Of a stretch of DNA of 64,000 nt, positions 1 to 7,454 are shown in pieces (positions within the stretch are counted from its first letter, which is position 1; each line of letters begins with the position of its first letter). Below the pieces are notes generated by a model. That model had not been told where the DNA came from, searched no databases, and saw nothing but the letters and a program-made list of their open reading frames with translations. The stretch lies in NCBI GenBank assembly GCA_026702755.1, contig JAPPBX010000082.1, positions 1-64,000 of the forward strand, in the 5' to 3' direction. The DNA is from Candidatus Poribacteria bacterium (GTDB lineage Bacteria > Poribacteria > WGA-4E > WGA-3G). The translations under genes and the position numbers were made by a program.

Positions 1-58
1 GACGCACGCATAAAACTAAAAAGACTATATCCTAAAACTCAACATTGAAAGACTACTA

Positions 59-526
59 GTGATCGTTGACCAATCAAGTGGTGACCCTAAGGTTAATCAG
101 TCTTCTGCGGATCGGATTATGTGGTATATCTTCCGTGAAAATCAACGGAAATTTCGAGAAAGTCACGATCCCACAGATATTCTCATTTATATTGAGGAAG
201 CGCATAATTTGTTGCCATCTGGATCGGATTTGGATCTTGAAAATGTATGGGTGCGTACAGCTAAAGAAGGTGCGAAGTTTCGTCTTGGCATGGTTTATGT
301 CACTCAAGAGGTTAGCAGCATTCAAAAGAACATTCTCAAAAACACAGCAAACTGGTTTATTGGACACTTGAATAACACCGACGAAACAGCAGAACTTCGT
401 AAGTTTTATGATTTCTCGGACTTTGAGAAATCAATTCTCCGAGCTCAGGATAGGGGATTTCTGCGGGTCAAAACCCTCAGTAACCTTTTTATTGTGCCAG
501 TGCAAATTAAAAAATTCGAGGTATAA
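59..526 (+). CDS. HerA-like ATPase, C-terminal fragment
   Basis: This is the C-terminal part of a HerA/FtsK-superfamily ATPase, a hexameric DNA pump that works with NurA nuclease in end resection. Visible are a VDQSSGD strand, a Walker-B-like segment [11 protein letters not shown] (about residues 42-52), the [17 protein letters not shown] block (sensor and arginine region) and a C-terminal [12 protein letters not shown] tail. The Walker A half is absent. Upstream of the GTG start at 59 the same frame stays open and protein-like back to base 20, then meets stops at 17-19 and 11-13. The gene is therefore either interrupted by a frameshift or truncated at this end. It ends two bases before the NurA start, so the two are co-translated. 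The family call is firm; whether the protein is functional is doubtful. Confidence 0.75.
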   Translation: MIVDQSSGDPKVNQSSADRIMWYIFRENQRKFRESHDPTDILIYIEEAHNLLPSGSDLDLENVWVRTAKEGAKFRLGMVYVTQEVSSIQKNILKNTANWFIGHLNNTDETAELRKFYDFSDFEKSILRAQDRGFLRVKTLSNLFIVPVQIKKFEV

Positions 527-528
527 TT

Positions 529-1896
529 ATGCCATACGAAGGCGAGTTCGCAAAGTACAGATCCATTCGGCGACTTGTCGAAAACGAACGCGTAAAAAAT
601 TTAGTGGAGCGTGCCAGGATTCAAGATCACTCTTCAGATGAAACTACGCCGCCGATGATAAGAACTTCAGAGATTCCCACGAGTGAGTGGCATCCGAAAT
701 GTGTTATTGCAATTGACGGAAGCCACCAAGAAACATTCGTAGAAAATGGCTATCCAGGTGCTGAAGTGGGATATGTTACGACTGCTGCTGTTGTAATGGA
801 TATAGCGAAAATTAAGGAACTTGACTCTCACAGACCCGTTAATCCCAAATTATTCCGTGAAACTGAAAAAGTGGGTTCTATTGATTCTGCCTTTCCTGGC
901 TGCAACATTGTTATTGACTCAGATAAATCCGCTAAACACTCGTTAAGTAAAATGTTATTTGAAACCTTTGACGAAATTAAACTTTTTGAAGGTGAATCGC
1001 TTCTTGGAACATACGAAGCATTATTGGAACACAAACCTGAAGGTAAAGAACCAGATTGTCCATATTTTGAAGAAGGAGATTGTCAGGCAGATGACAAAAA
1101 ATACCTACGGAAAAAAGGGACTTATCTTTGCCCATGCCCAAATAAAAATATGCTCTACTCTACTGATGCCTTGCGAGTCCATGAAAGAATGGTCCCTGAT
1201 AGTGCCAATGGCGAAATGTTTGGTGAGATTATGCAAGTTTTAGAGCGTATCGTAGTTATCCATATCTTGCGAGCGTTTAAACAACAAAACGCTCTTCAGT
1301 TACTTAAAGACATAGGAATTGTAATTGATGGACAACTCGCTGTCTTTGGATCTCCAGCTTGGTTACACTCCGCAATCCGTGAAGAACTTTACCGACTCAA
1401 TAAAGCTGTTAAAGATACTATAGGGCGAGATTTACTGATAATTGGTATAGAAAAATCAGGAACTTTTGTTAATCACTTTGAAAGGATTGACCAAGATAAA
1501 CATGGTGGCCAAGGTAAATTTCCTCCACAAACTGTTTCTTTGCTAACTGATGAATACATCAAGAAAAACATAATATTCTCAGATAGCACGAAGCCATATG
1601 GCTTAGACACACACTTTGGTCGTAAATTGTTTTATAAAACTGCATCAGGTGCTCGCCTTGTCGCATCACTTCCCTTTTTCGACGATTCACATAGTGATAT
1701 GACTCGTGCTGATCCTAACCAATATCCTCGATTGGTCGACGCACTAAGCCTAATTGATCAGCTAGTGTCCTCTCGTTATCCAAATTCCCTATCGCCGCTT
1801 ATTTCAGCACACGCTGAAGCAGCAATCCCAATGAATATAGGAGCTCGTGTTTTAGAAGAAATAGCAAAGTTAATTGAAAGAGAGGAAAACCTGTGA
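529..1896 (+). CDS. NurA-like DNA repair nuclease
   Basis: This is a NurA-domain nuclease, which in known systems resects DNA ends with HerA. The family hallmark is the CVIAIDGS motif with the metal-binding Asp at residue 63. The C-terminal region (about 345-455) has the expected FFDDSHSD and HAEAAIPMN segments. At 455 aa it is at the long end for NurA. The extra length includes a cysteine-bearing insert with C177, C185, C201 and C203, spaced like a zinc-binding knuckle. The ATG at 529 lies two bases after the HerA stop, and its stop overlaps the next gene's GTG, so all three genes form one translationally coupled operon. The partner genes support a joint role in DNA processing or defence. 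The domain call is strong; the biological target is not known. Confidence 0.85.
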   Translation: MPYEGEFAKYRSIRRLVENERVKNLVERARIQDHSSDETTPPMIRTSEIPTSEWHPKCVIAIDGSHQETFVENGYPGAEVGYVTTAAVVMDIAKIKELDSHRPVNPKLFRETEKVGSIDSAFPGCNIVIDSDKSAKHSLSKMLFETFDEIKLFEGESLLGTYEALLEHKPEGKEPDCPYFEEGDCQADDKKYLRKKGTYLCPCPNKNMLYSTDALRVHERMVPDSANGEMFGEIMQVLERIVVIHILRAFKQQNALQLLKDIGIVIDGQLAVFGSPAWLHSAIREELYRLNKAVKDTIGRDLLIIGIEKSGTFVNHFERIDQDKHGGQGKFPPQTVSLLTDEYIKKNIIFSDSTKPYGLDTHFGRKLFYKTASGARLVASLPFFDDSHSDMTRADPNQYPRLVDALSLIDQLVSSRYPNSLSPLISAHAEAAIPMNIGARVLEEIAKLIEREENL

Positions 1897-3029
1897 TACT
1901 TGTCGATGGTAAATTCAAGCGTAGTTTTAGCAATGCCAGGGGACGATGGGCTGCTGTTGGTCCTTATTATGCTATGTTTCCGCTTGAATTTGCCTTTGAT
2001 GTTGTCAACGAATATTCCAAGCCAGGCCAACTCGTTCTTGATCCTTTCGCGGGCCGCGCCTCAAGTGTATATGCTGCAGCAACACAAGACAGAATTGGAT
2101 TAGGTATTGAAATTAACCCCGTCGGATGGGTGTATGCTCAAGCCAAATTAAACCCCGCTCCTCAGCCAAATGTAGAAAAGCGTCTTAAATCACTTATCAA
2201 CATGAGCATAGATTCCGTTCAACAGTTAGATGAACTTTCCGATTTTTTCAAGATGTGTTATTCAGAAGAGGTTTTAACTTTCCTACTTACTGCCCGTGAT
2301 AAGTTGAAGTGGAAGGAAAATCAAGTAGACCGAACTCTCATGGCATTCCTTCTTATTCACTTACATGGAAAATTGGGCGAAGGACTGTCCAATCAAATGC
2401 GTCAAACAAAAGCAATGGGACCTAATTACTCGGTTCAATGGTGGAAAAAGCACGGATTTATTAAACCACCGGAAATAAAGCTTGAGGACTTTTTCCTCAA
2501 ACGCATACGACTACGATATAGCAAAGGCACCCCGGTTGCCACACAACAAAGTACAGTGAAATTAGGAGATAGTACTCAATTACTACCAAACATAGCAAAA
2601 ATGGTTGATTGTGGCAAACAACAACCTTGCTCGCTACTTTTTACATCACCACCATATCAAGGAATCACAAATTACCATGATGATCAGTGGTTAAGATTAT
2701 GGCTCCTTGGTGGTGAGCCTAAACCTGGATATGGTGCAAAAAAATATAGAGATAAATTTTCATCAAAAGAATCATACCGTGAACTATTAGAATCCGTATT
2801 CAAAAGTGTGTCAAAAATTATGAGTGAAGATAGTACTATTTATGTTCGGACATCTGCTCGCGAATTTACCTTTAAAACCACAATAGATATACTGAGAAAA
2901 TACTTTCCATCTTCATCTTGGAAGGAAAATATTACCTCAGAACCCTTTGTGCGAAAAACTCAGACACATTTATTTGGTGATTCCACGGAAAAACCTGGCG
3001 AAAAAGATATAATTCTCACAACAAAATAA
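1893..3029 (+). CDS. DNA methyltransferase (TSPPY type, N4/N6 amino)
   Basis: This is an S-adenosylmethionine-dependent DNA methyltransferase of the amino type (N6-adenine or N4-cytosine). The SAM-binding motif I is LDPFAG at residues 49-54 followed by GIEINP at 71-76. The catalytic motif IV is TSPPY at 251-255. The order is motif I first and the catalytic motif about 200 residues later, with the target-recognition region probably between them. Many TSPPY enzymes have the opposite order. The GTG start at 1893 overlaps the NurA stop (GTGA) and is preceded by an AGAGAGGA ribosome site. Context with HerA and NurA suggests the methylase marks self DNA or is part of the same module. No restriction endonuclease of a standard type is visible nearby, but upstream sequence is cut off. 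Confidence 0.88.
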   Translation: MILVDGKFKRSFSNARGRWAAVGPYYAMFPLEFAFDVVNEYSKPGQLVLDPFAGRASSVYAAATQDRIGLGIEINPVGWVYAQAKLNPAPQPNVEKRLKSLINMSIDSVQQLDELSDFFKMCYSEEVLTFLLTARDKLKWKENQVDRTLMAFLLIHLHGKLGEGLSNQMRQTKAMGPNYSVQWWKKHGFIKPPEIKLEDFFLKRIRLRYSKGTPVATQQSTVKLGDSTQLLPNIAKMVDCGKQQPCSLLFTSPPYQGITNYHDDQWLRLWLLGGEPKPGYGAKKYRDKFSSKESYRELLESVFKSVSKIMSEDSTIYVRTSAREFTFKTTIDILRKYFPSSSWKENITSEPFVRKTQTHLFGDSTEKPGEKDIILTTK

Positions 3030-3413
3030 TCCCTAATGGAAGACTCTTAGGAATACAACTTATAACGCTCTAAAAATCTATTGGCAATACGCCATTCTCA
3101 TATTTTGTTAGATCAAGTTACCCAAAAACAGAAAAGGGGTCATTTGATAGCTTTTTATCACAGAACTGCATCGGAAATTTTGAGCAGAAACATCAAATGA
3201 GAAAGATCAGGGTCACAAATCCCTCCTACAAACGCTACACCAGAGTAGTGTGGCTGAAAACGGAGTTTTAATTCCCTTACCAACCGCCTGCTGATAATTG
3301 ACAACCAATACCCAAACCTCCTTAATTCTCAGTTGACATCCATTCGCCTGATATGTTATTATTTCCATACACTCGGAAATTATCCATGCCCCAAAGGATA
3401 AAGTCTCCTGACT
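3030..3413. other. Intergenic region after methyltransferase
   Basis: This 384-base, AT-rich stretch separates the HerA-NurA-methylase operon from the AlkC-like gene. It holds one promoter at its right end, described separately, and a short imperfect hairpin around 3208-3236 (agggtcacaaatccctccta) of the dispersed small-hairpin type. No convincing gene was seen in it. Confidence 0.5.
3333..3362 (+). promoter_or_regulatory. Sigma-70-like promoter for AlkC-like gene
   Basis: TTGACA at 3333-3338 is followed by a 17-base spacer and TTATTA (or TATTAT at 18). The predicted transcript would start about 45 bases before the ATG at 3414. Confidence 0.6.
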
Positions 3414-4586
3414 ATGAGAGAGCAACGCACGCTTTTCGATCTGACACAAGATGGTCTGGTCATCGGTGAAAAGATTCAGCACATTTATCCTGAATTTGAT
3501 GTGTCTGCCTTCGTTTCGGATGTCCGGATGGAGATGGAGGGGCAGACGATCTATAACGTGACGAATGCCATTGGGCGCGTCCTACACCAGTATCTGCCAC
3601 GGGATTATCCCGATGCGCTTGCTGTCTTGATGGATTTCGTTGAGCTGGAGGCACCACCGGAACCCGCTCGACATCCCACTGCCGAAACTGAGACGAGTCT
3701 GAGACCGATTGCCCATTTTATCAGCCTGTACGGGTTAGTGGATTTCGACGCATCTCTGGACGCTTTCTGCGAACTCTCAAAACATCGGTGTACGCGTGGT
3801 GGGGAAATTCGGGAATTTATTATCAAGGACGCGGATCGGTGTTTTGAACGTTTCGGTGAATGGGTTACGGACGAAAACGCAAATCTCCGTCTGTTTGTGG
3901 CAACATCGCTTTGCATGCGTGGCACTTGGCAGAAATGGCTGCGTCCGTTTATTGAGGACCCACAACCGATCTTGGCACTTCTGGAGACACTCAAAGACGA
4001 TCCGGATGCACGTGTTCGGGAGCAGGTCGCTACAGATATGCGCGACATCGTTAAGGAGTATCCAGAGGCGGGGTATGCCACGTTGGAGCGGTGGGGTCAG
4101 GACGGTAAAGCGGAAACGGAGAAGATTCTCAAGCAGGCACTTAAATATCAGATGAAGATTGGCGACAAACGCGCTTTTAAACTCCTCGGTCTCGGAGCAG
4201 TGCCGAAGTTAGGCAAGGCAGACCTTACACTCACCGAACTGCAATCTGAACATTTGGTGCTTCCTATCAACGAAGCGTTTCGTTTTTCGTTCAGCCTGCA
4301 AAGCACGTCTGATGCGGATCAGACGATCCTGACGTATTACGTTGTTGCTTATAAACGTCCATCAGGACATATCACGCGTAAACGCTATCGGCTCAGTCAA
4401 CGGAAGTTGAAGTCGAGACAGCGTGTTGCGTACGAAAAGTCTCTGTTTCCGTTGCCGTCGCTGAAGCAGTACGATGACGGCAAAGCGTGTCTTGGGTGGC
4501 ACCGTTTTGAATTGGAGGTCAACGGTGATGTGCGTGGCGGTTTTGATTTTGAGGTGACCGCGCCAAAAGATCGGAGAAATGTTTAG
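3414..4586 (+). CDS. AlkC/AlkD-like DNA alkylation repair protein
   Basis: This protein resembles the AlkC branch of HEAT-repeat DNA glycosylases, which excise alkylated purines such as 3-methyladenine. The N-terminal region has the family-style IYPEFDVSAFV (24-34). The central helical array includes WLRPFIEDPQPILALLETLK (175-194) followed by DDPDARVREQVATDMRDIV (195-213), close to the AlkC pattern of an aspartate-proline loop and a VR-xx-VA helix pair. Residues from about 290 to 385 look beta-rich with a terminal GGFDFEV strand, matching the Ig-like C-terminal domain found in some AlkC proteins. At 390 aa the length fits AlkC plus Ig domain. The sequence is divergent, so the substrate is uncertain. 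It is a single-gene unit with its own promoter. Confidence 0.7.
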   Translation: MREQRTLFDLTQDGLVIGEKIQHIYPEFDVSAFVSDVRMEMEGQTIYNVTNAIGRVLHQYLPRDYPDALAVLMDFVELEAPPEPARHPTAETETSLRPIAHFISLYGLVDFDASLDAFCELSKHRCTRGGEIREFIIKDADRCFERFGEWVTDENANLRLFVATSLCMRGTWQKWLRPFIEDPQPILALLETLKDDPDARVREQVATDMRDIVKEYPEAGYATLERWGQDGKAETEKILKQALKYQMKIGDKRAFKLLGLGAVPKLGKADLTLTELQSEHLVLPINEAFRFSFSLQSTSDADQTILTYYVVAYKRPSGHITRKRYRLSQRKLKSRQRVAYEKSLFPLPSLKQYDDGKACLGWHRFELEVNGDVRGGFDFEVTAPKDRRNV

Positions 4587-4622
4587 GGTTTATTAACCTA
4601 ATAACGATTTAGCATTGGAAGA

Positions 4623-4678
4623 AACCCCCTAAATCCCCCTTATCAGGGGGACTTTAAAAAACAGTGCGTAAGTCCTGC
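4623..4678. repeat. Dispersed C5/G5 hairpin repeat, partial copy
   Basis: Here AACCCCCTAAATCCCCCTTA is followed by TCAGGGGGACTTTAA and then GTGCGTAAGTCC. The same block recurs at about 12162-12211, 34390-34490 (inverted) and 38906-38960. This copy keeps only the right end. CCCCCTTATCAGGGGG forms a strong hairpin that may also end transcription. Confidence 0.75.
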
Positions 4679-4703
4679 TATTATCGGGAAATGGGACACA
4701 AAA

Positions 4704-5438
4704 ATGGCTATTAACGGGATCTTTTTTGACTTATACGGGACACTCTTGGTGTACGGAAATATGGATGTCGCATGGTCTGATTGGCTGAACGAATTTCATA
4801 AACAACTCAGATTGCACGGATTGACGTGTTCAGTAGAATCATTTGCGAAAACGTGCGATCAGTTTTTCGGTAAAAGCGAACCAACACCGCGACAACACAA
4901 TATGACGGTGTTTGAACAACGTATCCAAAACCTCTGCTTGGATTTAGATCTGACTCTAACTTCTGAAGATATAACAGAGATCGCAAACAAAATTGCCAGT
5001 GCTTGGCAAAAACATATAGTGCTCGATGCTGAGGCATTAGACGTACTGCAAATACTACACCGTTCCAAAAAACTCGCTCTCATTTCCAATTTCGATCATC
5101 CACCGCACGTTCATTCTGTTCTCAGTAAACTCGGTCTGACGGATTTTTTTGATTCGGTTGTTATCTCCGGTGAAGTGGGTGTCAAGAAACCGGATCCACG
5201 CATATTTGACTCGGCTTTTGCACAGACGGGAATGAAGCCTGAACAGGTCGTTTATATTGGGGACACGGAAGACGATACGGAAGCTGCTCGCGCTGCGGGT
5301 ATTGTACCGATAGTGATACAAAGGGAAAATGAGGGCAATGCGTTTGATTTCAGCGTCAATAAAGATAGTTCGGAGGGAAAAGAATTCGCACTTGATGTGA
5401 GGACAATAACGAAACTATCGGAACTTACAACTTTGTGA
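4704..5438 (+). CDS. HAD-superfamily hydrolase
   Basis: This is a haloacid dehalogenase-like phosphatase of the HAD-IA type, probably cytoplasmic. Motif I is FFDLYGTL with the nucleophile Asp9; the second Asp of the usual DxD is Tyr11, a common variant in this group. Motif II is LALISNFD, motif III the lysine of GVKKPDP, and motif IV YIGDTEDD. The alpha-helical cap lies between about residues 15 and 110. At 244 aa it has the usual length. Substrate cannot be told from sequence. It stands alone between two repeat-containing intergenic stretches. Confidence 0.9.
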   Translation: MAINGIFFDLYGTLLVYGNMDVAWSDWLNEFHKQLRLHGLTCSVESFAKTCDQFFGKSEPTPRQHNMTVFEQRIQNLCLDLDLTLTSEDITEIANKIASAWQKHIVLDAEALDVLQILHRSKKLALISNFDHPPHVHSVLSKLGLTDFFDSVVISGEVGVKKPDPRIFDSAFAQTGMKPEQVVYIGDTEDDTEAARAAGIVPIVIQRENEGNAFDFSVNKDSSEGKEFALDVRTITKLSELTTL

Positions 5439-5479
5439 GATTGTGGGATCCGCGACGAACGGGCTGCTATATTACGGGA

Positions 5480-5539
5480 AGGCGAGGATACAATCCTCGC
5501 CAGCGGCGGTGAGGGTTTCAGTGCGGTTGCAAACCGCAC
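5480..5539. repeat. Pair of small intergenic hairpins
   Basis: GGCGAGGAT-aca-ATCCTCGCC (5481-5501) is followed by AGCGGCG and then GTGCGGTT-gc-AAACCGCAC (5521-5539). The first hairpin and its AGCGGCG flank recur almost identically at 17209-17238. These belong to a family of variable-stem hairpins scattered through the window. Confidence 0.7.
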
Positions 5540-5576
5540 CTACTGGTCTGGGATCCGAGGATGTGTTTTTCTTGAA

Positions 5577-5604
5577 TTGACACCTATGATATTATCCATA
5601 TAAG
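5577..5604 (+). promoter_or_regulatory. Promoter for the PhyH gene array
   Basis: TTGACA at 5577-5582 and TATAAG at 5599-5604 are 16 bases apart, about 55 bases before the first PhyH start. The surrounding GAATTGACACCTATG resembles boxes upstream of 7368, 29446 and 29583. Confidence 0.5.
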
Positions 5605-5612
5605 AAGCCTCT

Positions 5613-5638
5613 TGGCTGATGGCTGACAGCCGACAGCC
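5613..5638. repeat. Heptamer-like GCTGAxx run
   Basis: TGGCTGATGGCTGACAGCC followed by GACAGCC is an imperfect run of seven-base units. Related runs lie at 7416-7438, 25947-25973, 30390-30425 and about 49974-50012. Confidence 0.55.
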
Positions 5639-5660
5639 GAAATGAAAGGAGTCTTTATAC

Positions 5661-6395
5661 ATGACAGGTGAAGAGAAATTCAAAGTAGACCTTGAGGGGT
5701 ATCTCGTTATAAAGAATGTTTTGACCGACGACGAGGTCGCTGAGATGAACGAGATTATTGATAACGGAGATCGTCAAGGACCGCCGAGTCTTTGGGGTGA
5801 ACCGTTTAAGCGGCTCATTGACCATCCGAAAATTCTGCCCTATCTGATTGAATTACTGGGTTCGCATGTCCGACTCGATCATGATTACTCCCTCTTTATG
5901 GAGAAAGGGCAAGGACGCGGTGGATTACACGGCGGTGAGGATGGCGGACGCGCCGGTGGACACGTCGGTGATCACTGGTATAAGTATCGGGACGGACATA
6001 TACGGAATGGGTTGTCCGTGATGACGTATAATCTGGCGGATGCTCCGGCAGGTGCGGGTGGGTTTGCTTGTATCCCAGCGAGCCATAAGAGTAATTTCGT
6101 ACCGGAAATTCCGTCAGAGGTTCGGCGATTTGAGCGTCCGGCGCACTATGTCGTCCAGCCGCCCGTCGAGGCGGGAGATGTGCTGTTTTTCACGGAGGCA
6201 CTCATTCACGGGACGATGCCGTGGACAGCGGAACATGAACGGCGGTCGTTGCTCTATAAATACAGCCCTGGACATTCCGCGTGGTCGAGCAATTACTACG
6301 ACATTAGCAAATACGAGGGGTTGACGGAACAACAGAAACGGATGTTGATGCCGCCATCTATCGGCAGACGACCGCCAGTTGTTGATTCGGAATGA
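5661..6395 (+). CDS. PhyH-family Fe/2-oxoglutarate oxygenase, copy 1
   Basis: This 244-aa protein belongs to the phytanoyl-CoA dioxygenase (PhyH) family of non-haem iron, 2-oxoglutarate-dependent oxygenases. Visible are the GYLVIKN start region, LHGG with His90, the IPASHKSNF loop (138-146), the distal His183 in EALIHGTMPW, and the 2-oxoglutarate Arg in RRSLLYKY (194-201). The usual HxD metal triad reads His-Gly-Gly here, so the carboxylate ligand position is glycine, as in some halogenases and as in both neighbouring copies. AAAGGAG lies ahead of the ATG. It is the first of three tandem copies with nearly the same sequence. Substrate unknown. Confidence 0.88.
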   Translation: MTGEEKFKVDLEGYLVIKNVLTDDEVAEMNEIIDNGDRQGPPSLWGEPFKRLIDHPKILPYLIELLGSHVRLDHDYSLFMEKGQGRGGLHGGEDGGRAGGHVGDHWYKYRDGHIRNGLSVMTYNLADAPAGAGGFACIPASHKSNFVPEIPSEVRRFERPAHYVVQPPVEAGDVLFFTEALIHGTMPWTAEHERRSLLYKYSPGHSAWSSNYYDISKYEGLTEQQKRMLMPPSIGRRPPVVDSE

Positions 6396-6434
6396 AGAAA
6401 TATGGCTGAAAGCCAAGTGAAAGGATTATCTATT

Positions 6435-7169
6435 ATGACAGGCGAAGAGAAATTTCAGGTAGACCTTGAAGGGTATCTCGTTATAAAAAATGTCTTGACT
6501 GATGCCGAAATCGCTGAGATGAACGATATTATTGATAATGGTGAACGTCAGGGACCGCCAAGCCTCTGGGGTGAACCTTTTAAGCGATTGATTGATCATC
6601 CGAAAATTCTGCCGTATCTTATTGACCTATTGGGTCCGCATGTCCGACTTGACCATGACTATGCCATTTTCATGGAAAAAGGTCAAAGTGGTGGCAGATT
6701 GCACGGCGGTGAAGATGGTGGTAGACCTGGTGGTAATGAGGGGGATCACTGGTATAAATACCGAGATGGTATCATGCGGAACGGGTTATGTGTGATGACA
6801 TATAATCTGGCGGATGCCCCGGAAGGTGCGGGCGGATTCGCCTGTATTCCGGGAAGTCATAAGAGCAACTTCTTAAGGGAAATCCCGTCAGATGTACGGC
6901 AATTTGAACGCCCAACGCACTATGTCGTTCAACCGGCTCTGGCAGCAGGGGATGTGCTATTCTTCACTGAGGCACTCATTCATGGAACGATGCCGTGGAC
7001 AGCAGGTCATCAACGCCGGTCGTTGCTCTATAAATATAGTCCGGGACACTCCGCGTGGGCGGGGAACTACTATGATATTAGCAAATACGACGGATTGACG
7101 GAGCAACAGAAACGGATGTTGATGCCACCATCTATCGGTAGACGGCCGCCAGTTGTTGATTCAGAATGA
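6435..7169 (+). CDS. PhyH-family oxygenase, copy 2
   Basis: This is the second tandem PhyH copy, very similar to copy 1 across its full 244 residues. I place the start at 6435 because GAAAGGATT lies just upstream and MTGEEKF is the conserved first peptide of all three copies; an in-frame ATG at 6402 would add eleven residues not found in copy 1. It keeps LHGGEDGG (HxG instead of HxD), the distal HGTMPW histidine and the RRSLLYKY arginine. Only 39 bases separate it from copy 1, so they are probably one transcript. The role is presumably oxidation of a small secondary metabolite or lipid, but nothing in the window names the substrate. Confidence 0.87.
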   Translation: MTGEEKFQVDLEGYLVIKNVLTDAEIAEMNDIIDNGERQGPPSLWGEPFKRLIDHPKILPYLIDLLGPHVRLDHDYAIFMEKGQSGGRLHGGEDGGRPGGNEGDHWYKYRDGIMRNGLCVMTYNLADAPEGAGGFACIPGSHKSNFLREIPSDVRQFERPTHYVVQPALAAGDVLFFTEALIHGTMPWTAGHQRRSLLYKYSPGHSAWAGNYYDISKYDGLTEQQKRMLMPPSIGRRPPVVDSE

Positions 7170-7415
7170 AGAAATTCGGACATTCGGACAGTTATAAACA
7201 TGCCGCCCTTACAGGGCTTAGGGTTTTGGTTAAAAACGCTGCTATAAACATGCCGTCCCTCTGGGACTAAAGAGGGTTCTTAAGCATTAAAGGTTTATGA
7301 CTAAAATCCGGCGCAGTTGGAAACAGCACCTACCGGACTGGGACCACGACGGTTATTTGCTCTAAAATTGACACTTATGGGGCAGTTATAAATCGAACCT
7401 GCCGTTATTAACCAA
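7170..7415. repeat. Spacer with TATAAACATGCC repeats
   Basis: The spacer between PhyH copies 2 and 3 contains two units beginning TATAAACATGCCG (about 7194 and 7242), each followed by a short GC palindrome (CCCTTACAGGG; TCCCTCTGGGA). A third hairpin-type segment, CGCAGTTGGAAACAGCACC, lies near 7313-7331, and a TTGACA box at 7368. I see no gene here. Confidence 0.55.
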
Positions 7416-7454
7416 TTGCTGATGGCTGACAGCCAATTGAAAGGATTATCTATT

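Noticed and set aside
3605-4081. A 158-codon minus-strand frame
   Set aside because: It lies antisense inside the AlkC-like gene, is Arg/Ser rich and has no recognisable motif.
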